DNA of 64,000 nt from Kibdelosporangium sp. MJ126-NF4 (GTDB taxonomy: Bacteria; Actinomycetota; Actinomycetes; Mycobacteriales; Pseudonocardiaceae). Numbering within the stretch: the stretch's first letter is position 1; every line of letters starts with the position of its first letter. The position numbers and the translations under genes are program-made. The notes under the pieces were generated by a model. The model saw only the letters and a list, made by a program, of their open reading frames with translations, had not been told where the DNA came from and searched no databases. Shown here one piece after another: positions 27,101-36,056 of the stretch. The DNA lies in contig NZ_CDME01000002.1 in the NCBI RefSeq assembly GCF_000826545.1, forward strand, positions 1,497,187-1,561,186, given 5' to 3'.

Positions 27101-27438
27101 GCCGCGCGGCCGAGATGGTGCCGGAGCTTGCACGGATCCATCCGGCGTGGCCCGCGACCGCGCCGGTGTACGGCCTGACGCTGGCACTGGCCGGGCGGCT
27201 GGACGAGGCCCGCGACCGGATGCGTACCGGATTCCCGCCAATACCCGACGCGCACTACGAGCGGGACATGGCGATGCTCGGGCTGACCGCCGTACGCCTC
27301 GGCGACCGGGAGATCGCCGACGCGGCCCACCAGGCACTGCTGTCCGCGGACGGGCAGATCCTCGGCCCGCCCGCGTGCGTGTTCCTGCCGGTCCGTGCCG
27401 TGCTCGACGAGCTGGCCGCGTTCCTCGGCGGTCCCTGA
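24187..27438 (+). CDS. SARP/AfsR-type regulator with BTAD and AAA ATPase
   Basis: A 1083-residue transcriptional regulator. Residues about 1-95 form an OmpR-like winged helix (VTFSVLGAFEARN; LGGARHREVLARLLL), and about 95-245 a BTAD bundle (RCRQALRLWRGAPYAEF; ELGVDPGQSL). A STAND/AAA ATPase follows with P-loop GPPGIGKTTLTG near residue 314 and a Walker-B-like LMVVLGDLHRAD. The long C-terminus is helical and TPR-like. It is larger than simple SARPs and resembles AfsR. The ATG at 24187 is chosen because the SARP domain starts there; an ATG at 24172 is possible. No good ribosome site precedes either. Targets are unknown. It may act on the PKS locus to the left, but distance and orientation do not prove this. 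Confidence 0.88.
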   Translation: MVTFSVLGAFEARNDDTVIELGGARHREVLARLLLSRGQVVAMDRLIEDIWGRHPPRHAVATVRTIVFHLRRALEPDRLPRTPARVLVTSAPGYALRAEPNATDAWRLELLADEAGDLLARQRWDEALTRCRQALRLWRGAPYAEFRDTTWASAEIERLTEIHLALREGQATALLGANRQGEALPDLITLTAEYPLREECWRLLALALYRNGRQADALDAIRRVRTLLRDELGVDPGQSLCQLEAGILAQSPELLLSSTLPTAFTTSAVPTAHGNVDYEPIVGRKTEVDRLMRLAGEAKAGHRRLALLQGPPGIGKTTLTGHVMERLRDEGWIVVATRCPEIAGAPEGWPWLEIVTQLQSHTVPPAELAERLDGRWSSAGTLDNAIADRFRFCCALGAYLAGVAEQAPLMVVLGDLHRADADTLTPLVELAGQLTEHRLLIVATLRRGTHSEVLDTALAGLARYLPTQIDLGGLDEHAVAALVRARHVRDVGPDLARQITLRTGGNPLLVHEVARTLADEGPRAALSQVPAGARAVLNQRLAALPEPIRVLLRKAAVLGEEFDLDVLAAMAGDHGEDLEPDYDAMVEATEAGLAVGVLDSGSEPGTLRFAHTLMHEAVHDSISAPRRALWHRRAAAILVRLQPSAVQALARHCLYAPTAQTAEAAIRAARAAADQATNQLAFAEAIRLRTAALSLVDRFGGTARERIARTGELIHAHALLNNNTEMYELRDHVLPLLSDLDDPALTLQVVVSTESGSPMLGEQRVSRGHDARQQPTIALLERHLRDLPDGDSELRALLLTALAFETYGERSDRGKQAAEQAHRIATRVEVSAETRARILIAEHTQAFAVPGGLAQRERVAADLLALATTHRMSMYAQIAQVWQVYAAEQHGDHADVTAAIDDLERHMTYYPHPDCAARLQWHRALLLDLTEAPDDDVTRAYRHAAVAMAVARRQDVDQLLLTVRWCRAYRAGRAAEMVPELARIHPAWPATAPVYGLTLALAGRLDEARDRMRTGFPPIPDAHYERDMAMLGLTAVRLGDREIADAAHQALLSADGQILGPPACVFLPVRAVLDELAAFLGGP

Positions 27439-27551
27439 CGTGTGGACATGCTGATCTCAGGACTCGTCGCGGCCACTGCGGGGTGTGAGGCGTGACGGCG
27501 TGCCCAACGGGGTACTCCCTGGTCCGTAGCGGAATCATCGGGAGGAATGTC

Positions 27552-27881
27552 ATGCCGCAACAAGCGTGGAACACCAAGCGCGAACGTCAGTACCAGCACA
27601 TCAAGTCCTCGGCGAAGGACAGCGGCGCCAGCGAGGACCGGGCCGAGGAACTCGCGGCCCGGATCGTGAACAAGAACCGAGCGCAGTCCGGCGAATCCCG
27701 CACCGCCAGCAGGACCTCCGTCAACGACAAGTCGCCGCAGAGCCGCGGGGGCCAGCGCTCCGGCCGCAAGGGCCCGAAGGGCCCGACCAAGGACCAGCTC
27801 TACAACGAGGCGAAGCAGCGCGGCATCAAGGGCCGCTCCAGCATGTCGAAGGCGGACCTGAAGAAGGCCCTCGACAAGTGA
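27552..27881 (+). CDS. small basic protein with Rho-N/SAP-like C-terminus
   Basis: A 109-residue, very basic, low-complexity protein. The N-terminus (WNTKRERQYQHIKSS; EDRAEELAARIVNKNRAQ) matches a widespread actinobacterial small-protein family. A Ser/Arg/Gly linker follows, then KDQLYNEAKQRGIKGRSSM and KADLKKAL, a two-helix motif like the Rho N-terminal or SAP nucleic-acid-binding domain. The ATG at 27552 is preceded by GGAGG at ideal spacing. It stands alone after the SARP gene. Nucleic-acid binding is an inference. Relatives are sometimes labelled plasmid stabilisation proteins, without support here. Confidence 0.8.
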   Translation: MPQQAWNTKRERQYQHIKSSAKDSGASEDRAEELAARIVNKNRAQSGESRTASRTSVNDKSPQSRGGQRSGRKGPKGPTKDQLYNEAKQRGIKGRSSMSKADLKKALDK

Positions 27882-28613
27882 TCAGCCGGACGCGGTCGGG
27901 GTCGACGCCTTGCGGACGAAGTCGACCGCCACCACGCGAAGCTTCGTGTTGGTGTCCTGCGAGTAGGCGATCAGCCGCCGGATCGCCTCGTCGGCGCTGA
28001 TCTTGTACGTCGCCATCAGGATGCCTTTGGCCTGCTCGATCTCCGCACGGGACCGCATCGCGGCCTCCAGGTGGTCGGCCAGGTCACGAACCTGCTGGTA
28101 GCGGCGGATGGTGCGGAGGCCGAACGTCACCACGGTGACGTAGAGCCCGAGCAGCGTGGAGTCGGTTTCCGCGAAGCCGTGGTCGCCGAAACCGAACAGG
28201 TTGATCGCACCGGACAGGTCCGAATCCACCCGCAGCGGCGCGGCGAGGTAGCTGCCGACGCCACCTTGTTCGGCGCTGGCAGTGAACTTCGGCCACAGTT
28301 CGCTCGCGGTCTCCAGCGACAGCCGCACTGTCTCCCCGGTCGCCGCCGCTCGCAGGCATGGCCCGTCCCCGGCCTCGTACTGCGCCAGATCGAGCGTGGC
28401 TGCCCGCTGGTCGGAACACGCCGCCGTGCGCGCTCCGTCACAGTCGATCACGGTGATGCTGGCCATGTCCGCACCGGGCACGACACGGACCGCCTCGGCA
28501 CAGACCGCGTCGAGCACCTCGGCACTGTCCGACGCGGTTTCCAGGGTTTCGATGAGGTCGGCCAGCGCCGATCTGACCTCGTCCAACAACGCCACCACGC
28601 GTGTATCACCCAC
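27882..28613 (-). CDS. GAF-ANTAR domain regulator
   Basis: A 243-residue protein. A GAF domain (about residues 20-165; AQYEAGDGPCLRAAATGE, GVGSYLAAPLRV) is followed by an ANTAR RNA-binding domain (about 175-235; EIEQAKGILMATYKISADEA, then RRLIAYSQDTNTKLR). Known of the family: ANTAR proteins act as RNA-binding antiterminators, with GAF as the sensor. The stop codon begins at the base immediately after the stop of the convergent small gene, so the two share TGATCA with no spacer. The start at 28613 has no clear ribosome site. Confidence 0.9.
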   Translation of the reverse strand: MGDTRVVALLDEVRSALADLIETLETASDSAEVLDAVCAEAVRVVPGADMASITVIDCDGARTAACSDQRAATLDLAQYEAGDGPCLRAAATGETVRLSLETASELWPKFTASAEQGGVGSYLAAPLRVDSDLSGAINLFGFGDHGFAETDSTLLGLYVTVVTFGLRTIRRYQQVRDLADHLEAAMRSRAEIEQAKGILMATYKISADEAIRRLIAYSQDTNTKLRVVAVDFVRKASTPTASG

Positions 28614-28939
28614 CAGTCAGCCGGCTCCATCCACTGCTTTCCGCCAGTACGCGAGAAACAGCCTTGAAAACGCCATCAAGAACGGGGCCGCTGACTGCTC
28701 AACGAAGCCGTCGGGAATCCTACTCACACCTTCGGCAGGGCGATCATCACGGGTGGTGTCACAGCTCGGGCCGATCCGGTTTGCCTCCGGAGATCGGGGA
28801 AACTCCCGTTGCAGGTCCGAATGCACCACGTGGGCAGGAAGGACCCAGGCTTCGCCGGTCCAGCAGCGGGCCGGCGAAGCCGCGTGGAGTGGTGCCTGCG
28901 TGCGGTTGGACCGACCACGGGCGGGGTATCCGTGCTCCT
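28614..28939. other. gene-free interval between divergent genes
   Basis: This 326-base region separates the GAF-ANTAR gene from the DUF6328-like gene. No reading frame with a plausible start or composition was found, and no strong palindrome or tandem repeat is visible. It presumably holds both promoters. Confidence 0.5.
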
Positions 28940-29461
28940 ATGAGTGACGCCGAGGATTCCGCCAACCAGCGCCTGGCGCGCAACCTCAACGAGCTGCTCC
29001 AGGAGCTGCGTGTCGCACAGGCCGGTGTGCAGATCCTCTTCGGCTTCCTGCTGTCCATTGTGTTCACTGAGCGCTACGCGGACGCGGACGACTACGTCAG
29101 GACAACACATTTCATCACAGTTCTCTTCGCCACGGCGGCGACCGCCCTGCTGACAGCACCCGCCTCATGGCACCGGGTGCTGTTCCGGCACGGCAGGCGC
29201 GAGAAGATCATCAGAGCCGCCAACAAGATGGCGCTCAGCGGACTGGTGTGCCTCGCTGTGGCGATCACCGGCACGGTCCTGCTGATCGGCGAGGTCGTGC
29301 TCGGCGGGTGGGGTGCCGTCGCGCTCGGTGTCCTGACGGCGATCTTCTTCAGCACACTGTGGTTGTTCCTTCCATGGCGGGAGCGAATGCGCTCAAGCCG
29401 CAACCCGTCCGACCCGTCCGACGAACCATGCGATCTCCAGTCGACTGTGGACGACAACTGA
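28940..29461 (+). CDS. DUF6328-like membrane protein
   Basis: A 173-residue protein. It begins with a soluble helix, RLARNLNELLQELRVAQAGV, characteristic of the DUF6328 family. About four membrane segments follow (ILFGFLLSIVF; FITVLFATAATALL; LVCLAVAITGTVLLIGEVVL; ALGVLTAIFFSTLWLFLPW), then a polar tail. The ATG at 28940 is chosen because the family pattern begins there; the ribosome site is weak. The function of the family is unknown. It stands alone, divergent from the GAF-ANTAR gene. Confidence 0.82.
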   Translation: MSDAEDSANQRLARNLNELLQELRVAQAGVQILFGFLLSIVFTERYADADDYVRTTHFITVLFATAATALLTAPASWHRVLFRHGRREKIIRAANKMALSGLVCLAVAITGTVLLIGEVVLGGWGAVALGVLTAIFFSTLWLFLPWRERMRSSRNPSDPSDEPCDLQSTVDDN

Positions 29462-29508
29462 GCAGCCTCGGGACGCGTCATCGGCGACAAGCCCGTACGT
29501 GGCCGTAA

Positions 29509-30960
<1,452 letters not shown>

Positions 30961-30968
30961 GGCGTTAC

Positions 30969-30997
30969 GGGGTTGGCCGGTGCACCCGGCCAACCCC
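30969..30997. terminator. bidirectional terminator
   Basis: ggggttggccgg (30969-30980) and ccggccaacccc (30986-30997) form a perfect 12-bp stem with a 5-nt loop. It lies between the convergent aminopeptidase and NAD(P)-binding protein genes. Confidence 0.85.
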
Positions 30998-31003
30998 CCG
31001 TGC

Positions 31004-31759
31004 TCAGCGAGTCCGGGTGTCCCTGGCGATCCAGTCGGCGAGCGTGATCTCGCCCAGGTGCGCGCCGGGCTGGGGAAGCAGCGTGTCGTGGCTCAGCACG
31101 GCGCCGAAGTACGGGGCCTGCTCGTCGGTGACGACCTCACGCGTGTCCTTGCGCGCGGCCAGCACGGTGCGGACCCATTCGTCGAGCCCGAGGACGTCCG
31201 GCCCGGCCACTTCCAGCCTGCCGCCCACCGGGCTGCCCACGGCTGTGCGGCCGAGGGCGGCGGCGACGTCGTCCGCCGCGATCGGCTGCGCGCCCGCGCT
31301 CGGCAGGTGCACCTTGCCGTCCTTGACGGACGTGTCGGCGATCCCCCCGGCGAACTCCATGAACTGGGTGGCGTGCACCAGCGAGTACGGCAGGCCGGAC
31401 GCGATGATCAGGTCCTCCTGCGCGACCTTGCCGCGGAAGTAGCCGATCTCCGGGTGCCGGTTCGTGCCGACCACCGACAGCGCGACGTAGTGCCCGACGC
31501 CCGCGCTGGTGGCCGCGTCGATCAGGGTGCCGGTGGCGGTGCGGAAGAAGTCCAGCACGTCGGCGTCGGCGAACGACGGCGAGTTCGAGACGTCGACCAG
31601 GACGTCGGCGCCCGCCAGCACCTCCTTGACGCCCTCGCCGGTCAGCGTGTTCACCCCGGTGGACGGCGCCGCGGGCACGGCCTCGTGGCCGTGCTCGCCG
31701 AGCCTGGCCACCAGTCTGGAGCCGATCAGGCCGGTGCCGCCGATGACGACGATCTTCAT
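31004..31759 (-). CDS. atypical SDR / NmrA-like NAD(P)-binding protein
   Basis: A 251-residue Rossmann-fold protein. The N-terminus MKIVVIGGTGLIGSRLV has the GGTGxIG nucleotide-binding motif. HYVALSVVGTNRH and YSLVHATQFMEF fit the atypical short-chain dehydrogenase / NAD(P)H-quinone reductase-like group. The substrate is unknown. The ATG at 31759 is preceded by GAAGGGA and puts the Rossmann strand at the N-terminus. It stands alone on the minus strand, downstream of the methyltransferase gene but separated by 87 bp. Confidence 0.88.
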   Translation of the reverse strand: MKIVVIGGTGLIGSRLVARLGEHGHEAVPAAPSTGVNTLTGEGVKEVLAGADVLVDVSNSPSFADADVLDFFRTATGTLIDAATSAGVGHYVALSVVGTNRHPEIGYFRGKVAQEDLIIASGLPYSLVHATQFMEFAGGIADTSVKDGKVHLPSAGAQPIAADDVAAALGRTAVGSPVGGRLEVAGPDVLGLDEWVRTVLAARKDTREVVTDEQAPYFGAVLSHDTLLPQPGAHLGEITLADWIARDTRTR

Positions 31760-31846
31760 CTGTGTCCCTTCGCCAGCCGCCCGCATGGGTGCGGGCCGGT
31801 CAGCAGCTAGGACAAGACAGCCCGCGCGTCTGTGACAGCGCTTGGC

Positions 31847-32551
31847 TCACCTCGTCCGGAAGAAGATCATCGGGTTGGCCGTGCCGGGGTGGACCGGCTC
31901 GGCGAGCCCGAGGCGGGCGCGGGCCCGTGTGAGCCGCTCGTAGTCGTCGGCCGCGGCCGCCTTGGCCGAGGTGAACGGCTGGATCTTCTGCTCGGCGAGC
32001 CAGTTCAGGACCACCGAGCCTTCGCTGAACGGCAGCGGCCTGGCATGGTGGTACACGTCGTGCACGCTCACCGGGGTGCCGGGGCTCAGCCGGGGGAAGA
32101 CGTGGGCCAGGTACCAGCGGGCGAAGCGGGCCGTGTGGGCGGCGTCGACGAACAGGTAGCCGATCCCGGCGGGGAACGCGTCCATGGTGTCGCGCACGTC
32201 GCCCTGGACGAACGTCCAGCGGCCGTCCGCGAGGCTCGTCGGCACGTTTCGCCGCGCGCCGTCCACGATGTCGAATGTGGACAGATGACCGACGCCGTTG
32301 TCCCGCAGCGCGCGCAGGATCCACGTGGTGGACCAGCCGTGCAGCGAGCCGATCTCCACGACGGTCTCGGGTGTGGTCTCGCGCAACCGCAGGTAGGTCA
32401 GCTCCGCCTCGATGTCGTCCAGTTGCGCCTTCATCCCGCCGTCGTGCAGGGCTCGCTGTTCGGCGCGGACGCGGACGAGGTCGTCGAGATACTTCTCGTA
32501 CAGCCGGATCGCAGTGGCGACGGTGAGATCCTGGGCTTCGACGTGAGACAC
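31847..32551 (-). CDS. class I SAM-dependent methyltransferase
   Basis: A 234-residue cytoplasmic protein of the Methyltransf_24 type. SAM motif I is VVEIGSLHGWSTTWIL, LSTFDIVD is the acidic end of strand 2, and IGYLFVDAAHT and VSVHDVYHHA complete the family pattern. The N-terminal 70 residues are helical. The GTG at 32551 is selected because AGGGGAG lies about 6 bases ahead; the upstream open frame is compositionally unlike protein. The substrate is unknown. A 9-bp inverted repeat lies just upstream. Confidence 0.85.
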   Translation of the reverse strand: MSHVEAQDLTVATAIRLYEKYLDDLVRVRAEQRALHDGGMKAQLDDIEAELTYLRLRETTPETVVEIGSLHGWSTTWILRALRDNGVGHLSTFDIVDGARRNVPTSLADGRWTFVQGDVRDTMDAFPAGIGYLFVDAAHTARFARWYLAHVFPRLSPGTPVSVHDVYHHARPLPFSEGSVVLNWLAEQKIQPFTSAKAAAADDYERLTRARARLGLAEPVHPGTANPMIFFRTR

Positions 32552-32568
32552 GAACTGCTCCCCTGAGA

Positions 32569-32597
32569 ACGACGGTTTTCGTGCTGTCAACCGTCGT
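32569..32597. promoter_or_regulatory. inverted repeat upstream of methyltransferase
   Basis: acgacggtt (32569-32577) and aaccgtcgt (32589-32597) form a perfect 9-bp dyad around 11 bases. It starts 18 bp ahead of the methyltransferase start. It could be an operator, or a terminator for the upstream hydrolase, although no T-run follows. Confidence 0.4.
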
Positions 32598-32714
32598 CCT
32601 TCCGGCGTGCCCGGCCCAGCCGGTCCGCCCCCAGCGGACCCCGGGGATAACCCGAACCAGCTGTCCCCCGGCCCAGTTCGACCTACGCACGCCTCAACCG
32701 TGACGGCGGCGTCC

Positions 32715-33512
32715 TCAGTTCCCCTCGTGGTTGAGGGCGGCGACCTCACGTACGGCCTCGGCGATGGCGCGATAGTCCTTACGCAGGATCGAACCGTGGT
32801 TGCTGGCGACTTTCGCGCTGATTTGGATGTTCGGATTGCGGGCAGTCACCGCAGGGAGGCTGGCGCGTATCTGTTCGTGCCCGCCCTGGCTTCCGAAGGA
32901 CTCCCCGGAAGCGACCACGTAGCGCGCCGGGACGGTGATGCTGTCCAGTACGGGGCCCAGGTCACGCTCGCGGGCGATCTTGCCGACCTCGATGTTGCTG
33001 TCTGCCAGCTGGTCGCCGGTCATCCGTGGAGCCATACCGAACGGGCGCAGCAGCTGCATGGGCCACCAGATCCGTTTCCATATCTTGCGCATCCCTGGTT
33101 CCATGGACTCGTCGAACCAGTCGTAGGGCTGCGCGCCCTCCACCAAGACCGCGCCCACGGTACGGGCCGGATCCCGACTGGCCCAGTGCGCCGCGACAAA
33201 CGCTCCATAGGACCAGCCCACCACTACCGCCCGGGCCACACCCCGGGCTGCGAGGACAGCATCGACATCTCGGATGTTCGTCTCGAACGAATAATCCGCC
33301 GAACGCTTGGACTTACCACGCCCCCGCATGTCGTAGGTGATATGCCGCCACTCCGTCCCCAACTCGGCAAGGACCCGCCGCCATTGCCGCTGAACGGCGG
33401 CGTGGCCGTTGAGGTAGATCACGGGAACACCGTCGCCGTCGGTGTCGGTGACGGCCAAGGCCGTGTCGTCCACTGGGACGATGCCGGTCCAGGGGGATCG
33501 CTTGACGGTCAT
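32715..33512 (-). CDS. alpha/beta hydrolase
   Basis: A 265-residue alpha/beta-hydrolase-fold protein. It has VIYLNGHAAVQRQWRRVL near the oxyanion region, ITYDMRGRGKS, the nucleophile elbow VVVGWSYGAFVAAHW, and a late histidine in KVASNHGSILRKDY. The substrate is not evident; haloperoxidase- or esterase-like members share this pattern. The ATG at 33512 overlaps the stop of the MerR gene (ATGA) and follows GAAAGGGAAA, so the two are co-translated. The segment KRSADYSFE with a nearby RD also occurs at the C-terminus of the MerR protein, with near-identical DNA. Confidence 0.87.
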   Translation of the reverse strand: MTVKRSPWTGIVPVDDTALAVTDTDGDGVPVIYLNGHAAVQRQWRRVLAELGTEWRHITYDMRGRGKSKRSADYSFETNIRDVDAVLAARGVARAVVVGWSYGAFVAAHWASRDPARTVGAVLVEGAQPYDWFDESMEPGMRKIWKRIWWPMQLLRPFGMAPRMTGDQLADSNIEVGKIARERDLGPVLDSITVPARYVVASGESFGSQGGHEQIRASLPAVTARNPNIQISAKVASNHGSILRKDYRAIAEAVREVAALNHEGN

Positions 33513-34417
33513 GGTTTCCCTTTCTCAGAAGTGAATCGCGAACGGTGGCTGGTGCCGGTGGCCAGGTCCCGGACGGCGCCCTCGAACGAATAGTCCGCCG
33601 AGCGCTTCGCATTGCCGCGGACGCGCTCGTCGTAGTCGGGGGGCTCCGCCAGCCGCTCCATCCGGATCCAACCTGCCCAGCCGCGCTCGCGCATCAGGCC
33701 CAGCAGCCGCTCCACCCGCGGGTCGGACTCGACGGCAAGTGCGTCCAGAAGGTCAAACGGTGGGTCGTCGTGCGCGACCTCGTCGGGGTTGATCTCGCCG
33801 GAGGTGTATGCCTGCTCGGCCAGGTCGGCCATGATATCGGCGGCTTCCGCCAGACGCGGGTCGTCGTCGCCCGCGTCGTCGTTCTCGAAGATCTCCGACA
33901 GGATCCGGTAGAGCCGAACGAGTTGCGGGTCATCGAGCTGCGCGATTTTCGCGGCCATAACCGCGGGGATGTCTTCGGGCCAGGCAGCAACAACCAGGAT
34001 CCACCCGTCCCGCTCAGCCTCCACTATCCGCTCGGACACCCCGATCTCCCGAAGCAGATCGAGGTAGGAGATCACCTCCGGCGGGAGCGCCAGACTGTCC
34101 CCGGCGGCGAGCTGCGCGATCTGCTTGCGGCTGGTCTCAAGCCGTTCGATCTCGTCGTGCAGGCGACTGTCGATCTGTTGGACCGCTTCGGCAAAGGTCG
34201 ATGCGTCGGCTTGGAGCATCCGACCGATCTGAGACAGCGGCACGCCAGCGTTGGCGAGGGTTCGGATCTTGATGAGCGACACGACTGCCTTTGCGCCGTA
34301 GCGCCGGTAGCCCGAGGAATCCCGGTCCGCTTCGGGCAGGAGTCCGATCTGGTGATAGTGCCGCACCGCCCGCACCGTGACGCCGGCATACTCCGCCAAT
34401 TGACCAATGGTCAGCAT
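33509..34417 (-). CDS. MerR-family regulator with hydrolase-derived tail
   Basis: A 302-residue transcriptional regulator. Residues 1-70 form a MerR winged helix (MLTIGQLAEYAGVTVRAVRH; YRRYGAKAVVSLIKIRTL), followed by a coiled-coil (ADASTFAEAVQQIDSRLHDE) and a large C-terminal region. The last 40 residues contain KRSADYSFEGAVRDLATG, matching KRSADYSFETNIRDVDAV in the downstream hydrolase. This suggests a recombination scar that fused part of a hydrolase gene copy to the regulator. Its stop overlaps the hydrolase start (ATGA), so it probably controls and is co-expressed with that enzyme. A candidate operator lies at 34523. Confidence 0.87.
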   Translation of the reverse strand: MLTIGQLAEYAGVTVRAVRHYHQIGLLPEADRDSSGYRRYGAKAVVSLIKIRTLANAGVPLSQIGRMLQADASTFAEAVQQIDSRLHDEIERLETSRKQIAQLAAGDSLALPPEVISYLDLLREIGVSERIVEAERDGWILVVAAWPEDIPAVMAAKIAQLDDPQLVRLYRILSEIFENDDAGDDDPRLAEAADIMADLAEQAYTSGEINPDEVAHDDPPFDLLDALAVESDPRVERLLGLMRERGWAGWIRMERLAEPPDYDERVRGNAKRSADYSFEGAVRDLATGTSHRSRFTSEKGKP

Positions 34418-34522
34418 GCTCTGATCCTGCTCTCAGCTCGCCTGGACCCGGTCGGCGCCGGATTGCGGGCCCTGGACCTGATCGGTTGTCGGCGGGATGC
34501 TCATGACAGCCAGCATGCAGGG

Positions 34523-34543
34523 TTGACGCAACGTCAGGGTCAA
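34523..34543 (-). promoter_or_regulatory. candidate MerR operator/promoter
   Basis: ttgacgcaacgtcagggtcaa contains an outer dyad TTGAC...GTCAA and an inner perfect dyad tgacg-caa-cgtca. On the minus strand it begins with TTGACC, which could be a -35 element followed about 19 bp later by GCATGCT. A 19-bp spacer overlapping a dyad is the usual MerR-activated promoter design. It lies about 105 bp ahead of the MerR start. Confidence 0.5.
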
Positions 34544-34596
34544 GTCCGCCGGTCACAGCCTCTCAGCGCACCGCCGATCCATTGGTCAGACACGGC

Positions 34597-35484
34597 CTAG
34601 TTCCCGTTGAAGTTCACGCGCAGGGTGTAGACCGAACTCGACGCGGTGATGAAGAGTTCGTTGCGACGCGGGCCGCCGAACGTCAGGTTCGAGCAGATCT
34701 CGGGCACCAGCAGCTTGCCGATCAGCGTGCCGTCCGGCGCGAAGCAGTGCAGGCCGTCGTGCGCGGCCGCCCACACGCGTCCGGCGGTGTCCACCCTGAC
34801 TCCGTCGAACCCGCCGTTGTCACAGGTGGCGAACACGTCGCCGCCGGTCAGCGTGCCGTCGTCCGCCACGGTGAACACCCTGATGTGGCTGGGGTTCTGG
34901 CGGGTGTCGGCGATGTAGAGCATGTTCTCGCCGACCGAGAACGCCAGTCCGTTGGGACGTTCGAAGTCGTCGGCGACGATCTGGACGTCGCCGGTCGCCG
35001 GGTCGACCCGGTAGACGTGGCACGCGCCGATCTCGCTGTCCGCCTGGTAGCCCTCGTAGTCGCTGTCGATGCCGTAGCTCGGGTCGGTGAACCAGATCGA
35101 CCCGTCCGAGCGTTCGACGACATCGTTGGGGCTGTTGAGCCTTCGGCCGCGGTACCGCTCCGCGAGCACGGTCACGGAGCCGTCGTGTTCGGTGCGGGTG
35201 ACCCGGCGGTGGCCGTGTTCGCAGCTGATCAGCCGTCCTGCCCGGTCCCTGGTGTGGCCGTTGGCGTAGCCCGACGGCTGCCGGAAGACGCCGACCTGGT
35301 CGGTTGTCTCGTCCCAGCGCAGCATGCGGTCGTTCGGGATGTCGCTGAACACGAGGTAGCGGCCCGCCGGGAAGTAGACCGGTCCTTCGGTCCAGCGGCA
35401 GCCGGTGTGCAGGCGCCGCATCCACTGGTCACCGCCGCAGCCCGCGAACCGCTCGTCCAGCACCACGAACTGGGTCTTGGTCAT
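34597..35484 (-). CDS. SMP-30/gluconolactonase-family protein
   Basis: A 295-residue six-bladed beta-propeller of the SMP-30/lactonase family. Metal-ligand motifs are visible: Glu in RWTEGPVYF, Asn in RRLNSPNDV, Asn in ERPNGLAF, and Asp in GFDGVRVD. Members hydrolyse sugar or other lactones; the substrate here is unknown. There is no signal peptide. The ATG at 35484 is taken as start. Two GTG codons just upstream (35490, 35493) are alternatives, and a GGGGGG run fits the one at 35490 best. It is divergent from an Lrp-type regulator with a palindrome between them, so it is a likely target of that regulator. Confidence 0.88.
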   Translation of the reverse strand: MTKTQFVVLDERFAGCGGDQWMRRLHTGCRWTEGPVYFPAGRYLVFSDIPNDRMLRWDETTDQVGVFRQPSGYANGHTRDRAGRLISCEHGHRRVTRTEHDGSVTVLAERYRGRRLNSPNDVVERSDGSIWFTDPSYGIDSDYEGYQADSEIGACHVYRVDPATGDVQIVADDFERPNGLAFSVGENMLYIADTRQNPSHIRVFTVADDGTLTGGDVFATCDNGGFDGVRVDTAGRVWAAAHDGLHCFAPDGTLIGKLLVPEICSNLTFGGPRRNELFITASSSVYTLRVNFNGN

Positions 35485-35504
35485 ATCCACCACTTACCCC
35501 CCAA

Positions 35505-35527
35505 ATTGCCGAATGTCATCTGGCAAT
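35505..35527. promoter_or_regulatory. candidate Lrp operator ATTGCC-N11-GGCAAT
   Basis: A perfect 6-bp dyad with an 11-base spacer lies in the 77-bp gap between the divergent lactonase and Lrp genes. Its position and symmetry suit control of both promoters. Confidence 0.5.
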
Positions 35528-35561
35528 CAGCGTGCTCGACCGAACCTGATATCGTCAAGTC

Positions 35562-36023
35562 GTGGATGACGTGGACAGGCTACTTCTCGCCGAACTGCAG
35601 CGGGACGCCACGCAGGCCTACGCGGTCCTGGGCCAGGCCGTGGGACTGTCGGCGGGCGCCGCGCACGAGCGGGTGCGCAAGCTGCGCGAGCAGGGAGTCA
35701 TCCACCGGACCACCGTCGAGGTCGACCCGGCCGCCGTCGGCCGTGGAGTCGCGGCGTTCGTCCTGGTCCAGGCCAACGCCTGGATGGGCGACGAGCCCAC
35801 ACGGCAGGCGCTCGACGCGCTGCCCGAGGTCGTCGAGGCGCACGTGATCGCGGGCCCGGCCACTCTGCTGGTCAAGGTCCGCACCGCGACGACGGAGGAC
35901 CTGCAGGCCGCGCTGCGCCGGATCTTCGCGATCGACGGGGTCACCGGCACGCAGACGATCGTCGTCCTCGACACGTTCTTCGAGCGTCCGATCGCGACCG
36001 GACCCGACGCCGGGCGGGACTGA
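35562..36023 (+). CDS. Lrp/AsnC-family regulator
   Basis: A 153-residue feast/famine regulator. The N-terminal HTH (VDRLLLAELQRDATQAYAVL; GLSAGAAHERVRKLREQGVI) is followed by the RAM ligand-binding domain (VAAFVLVQANAW; VVEAHVIAGPATLLVKVR). The GTG at 35562 places the HTH directly at the N-terminus. It is divergent from the lactonase gene. The ligand is unknown; amino acids or their derivatives are usual in the family. Confidence 0.93.
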   Translation: MDDVDRLLLAELQRDATQAYAVLGQAVGLSAGAAHERVRKLREQGVIHRTTVEVDPAAVGRGVAAFVLVQANAWMGDEPTRQALDALPEVVEAHVIAGPATLLVKVRTATTEDLQAALRRIFAIDGVTGTQTIVVLDTFFERPIATGPDAGRD

Positions 36024-36056
36024 GCTGGTCGGCTGGCCCGTCCGGCGCGTGGCGCC

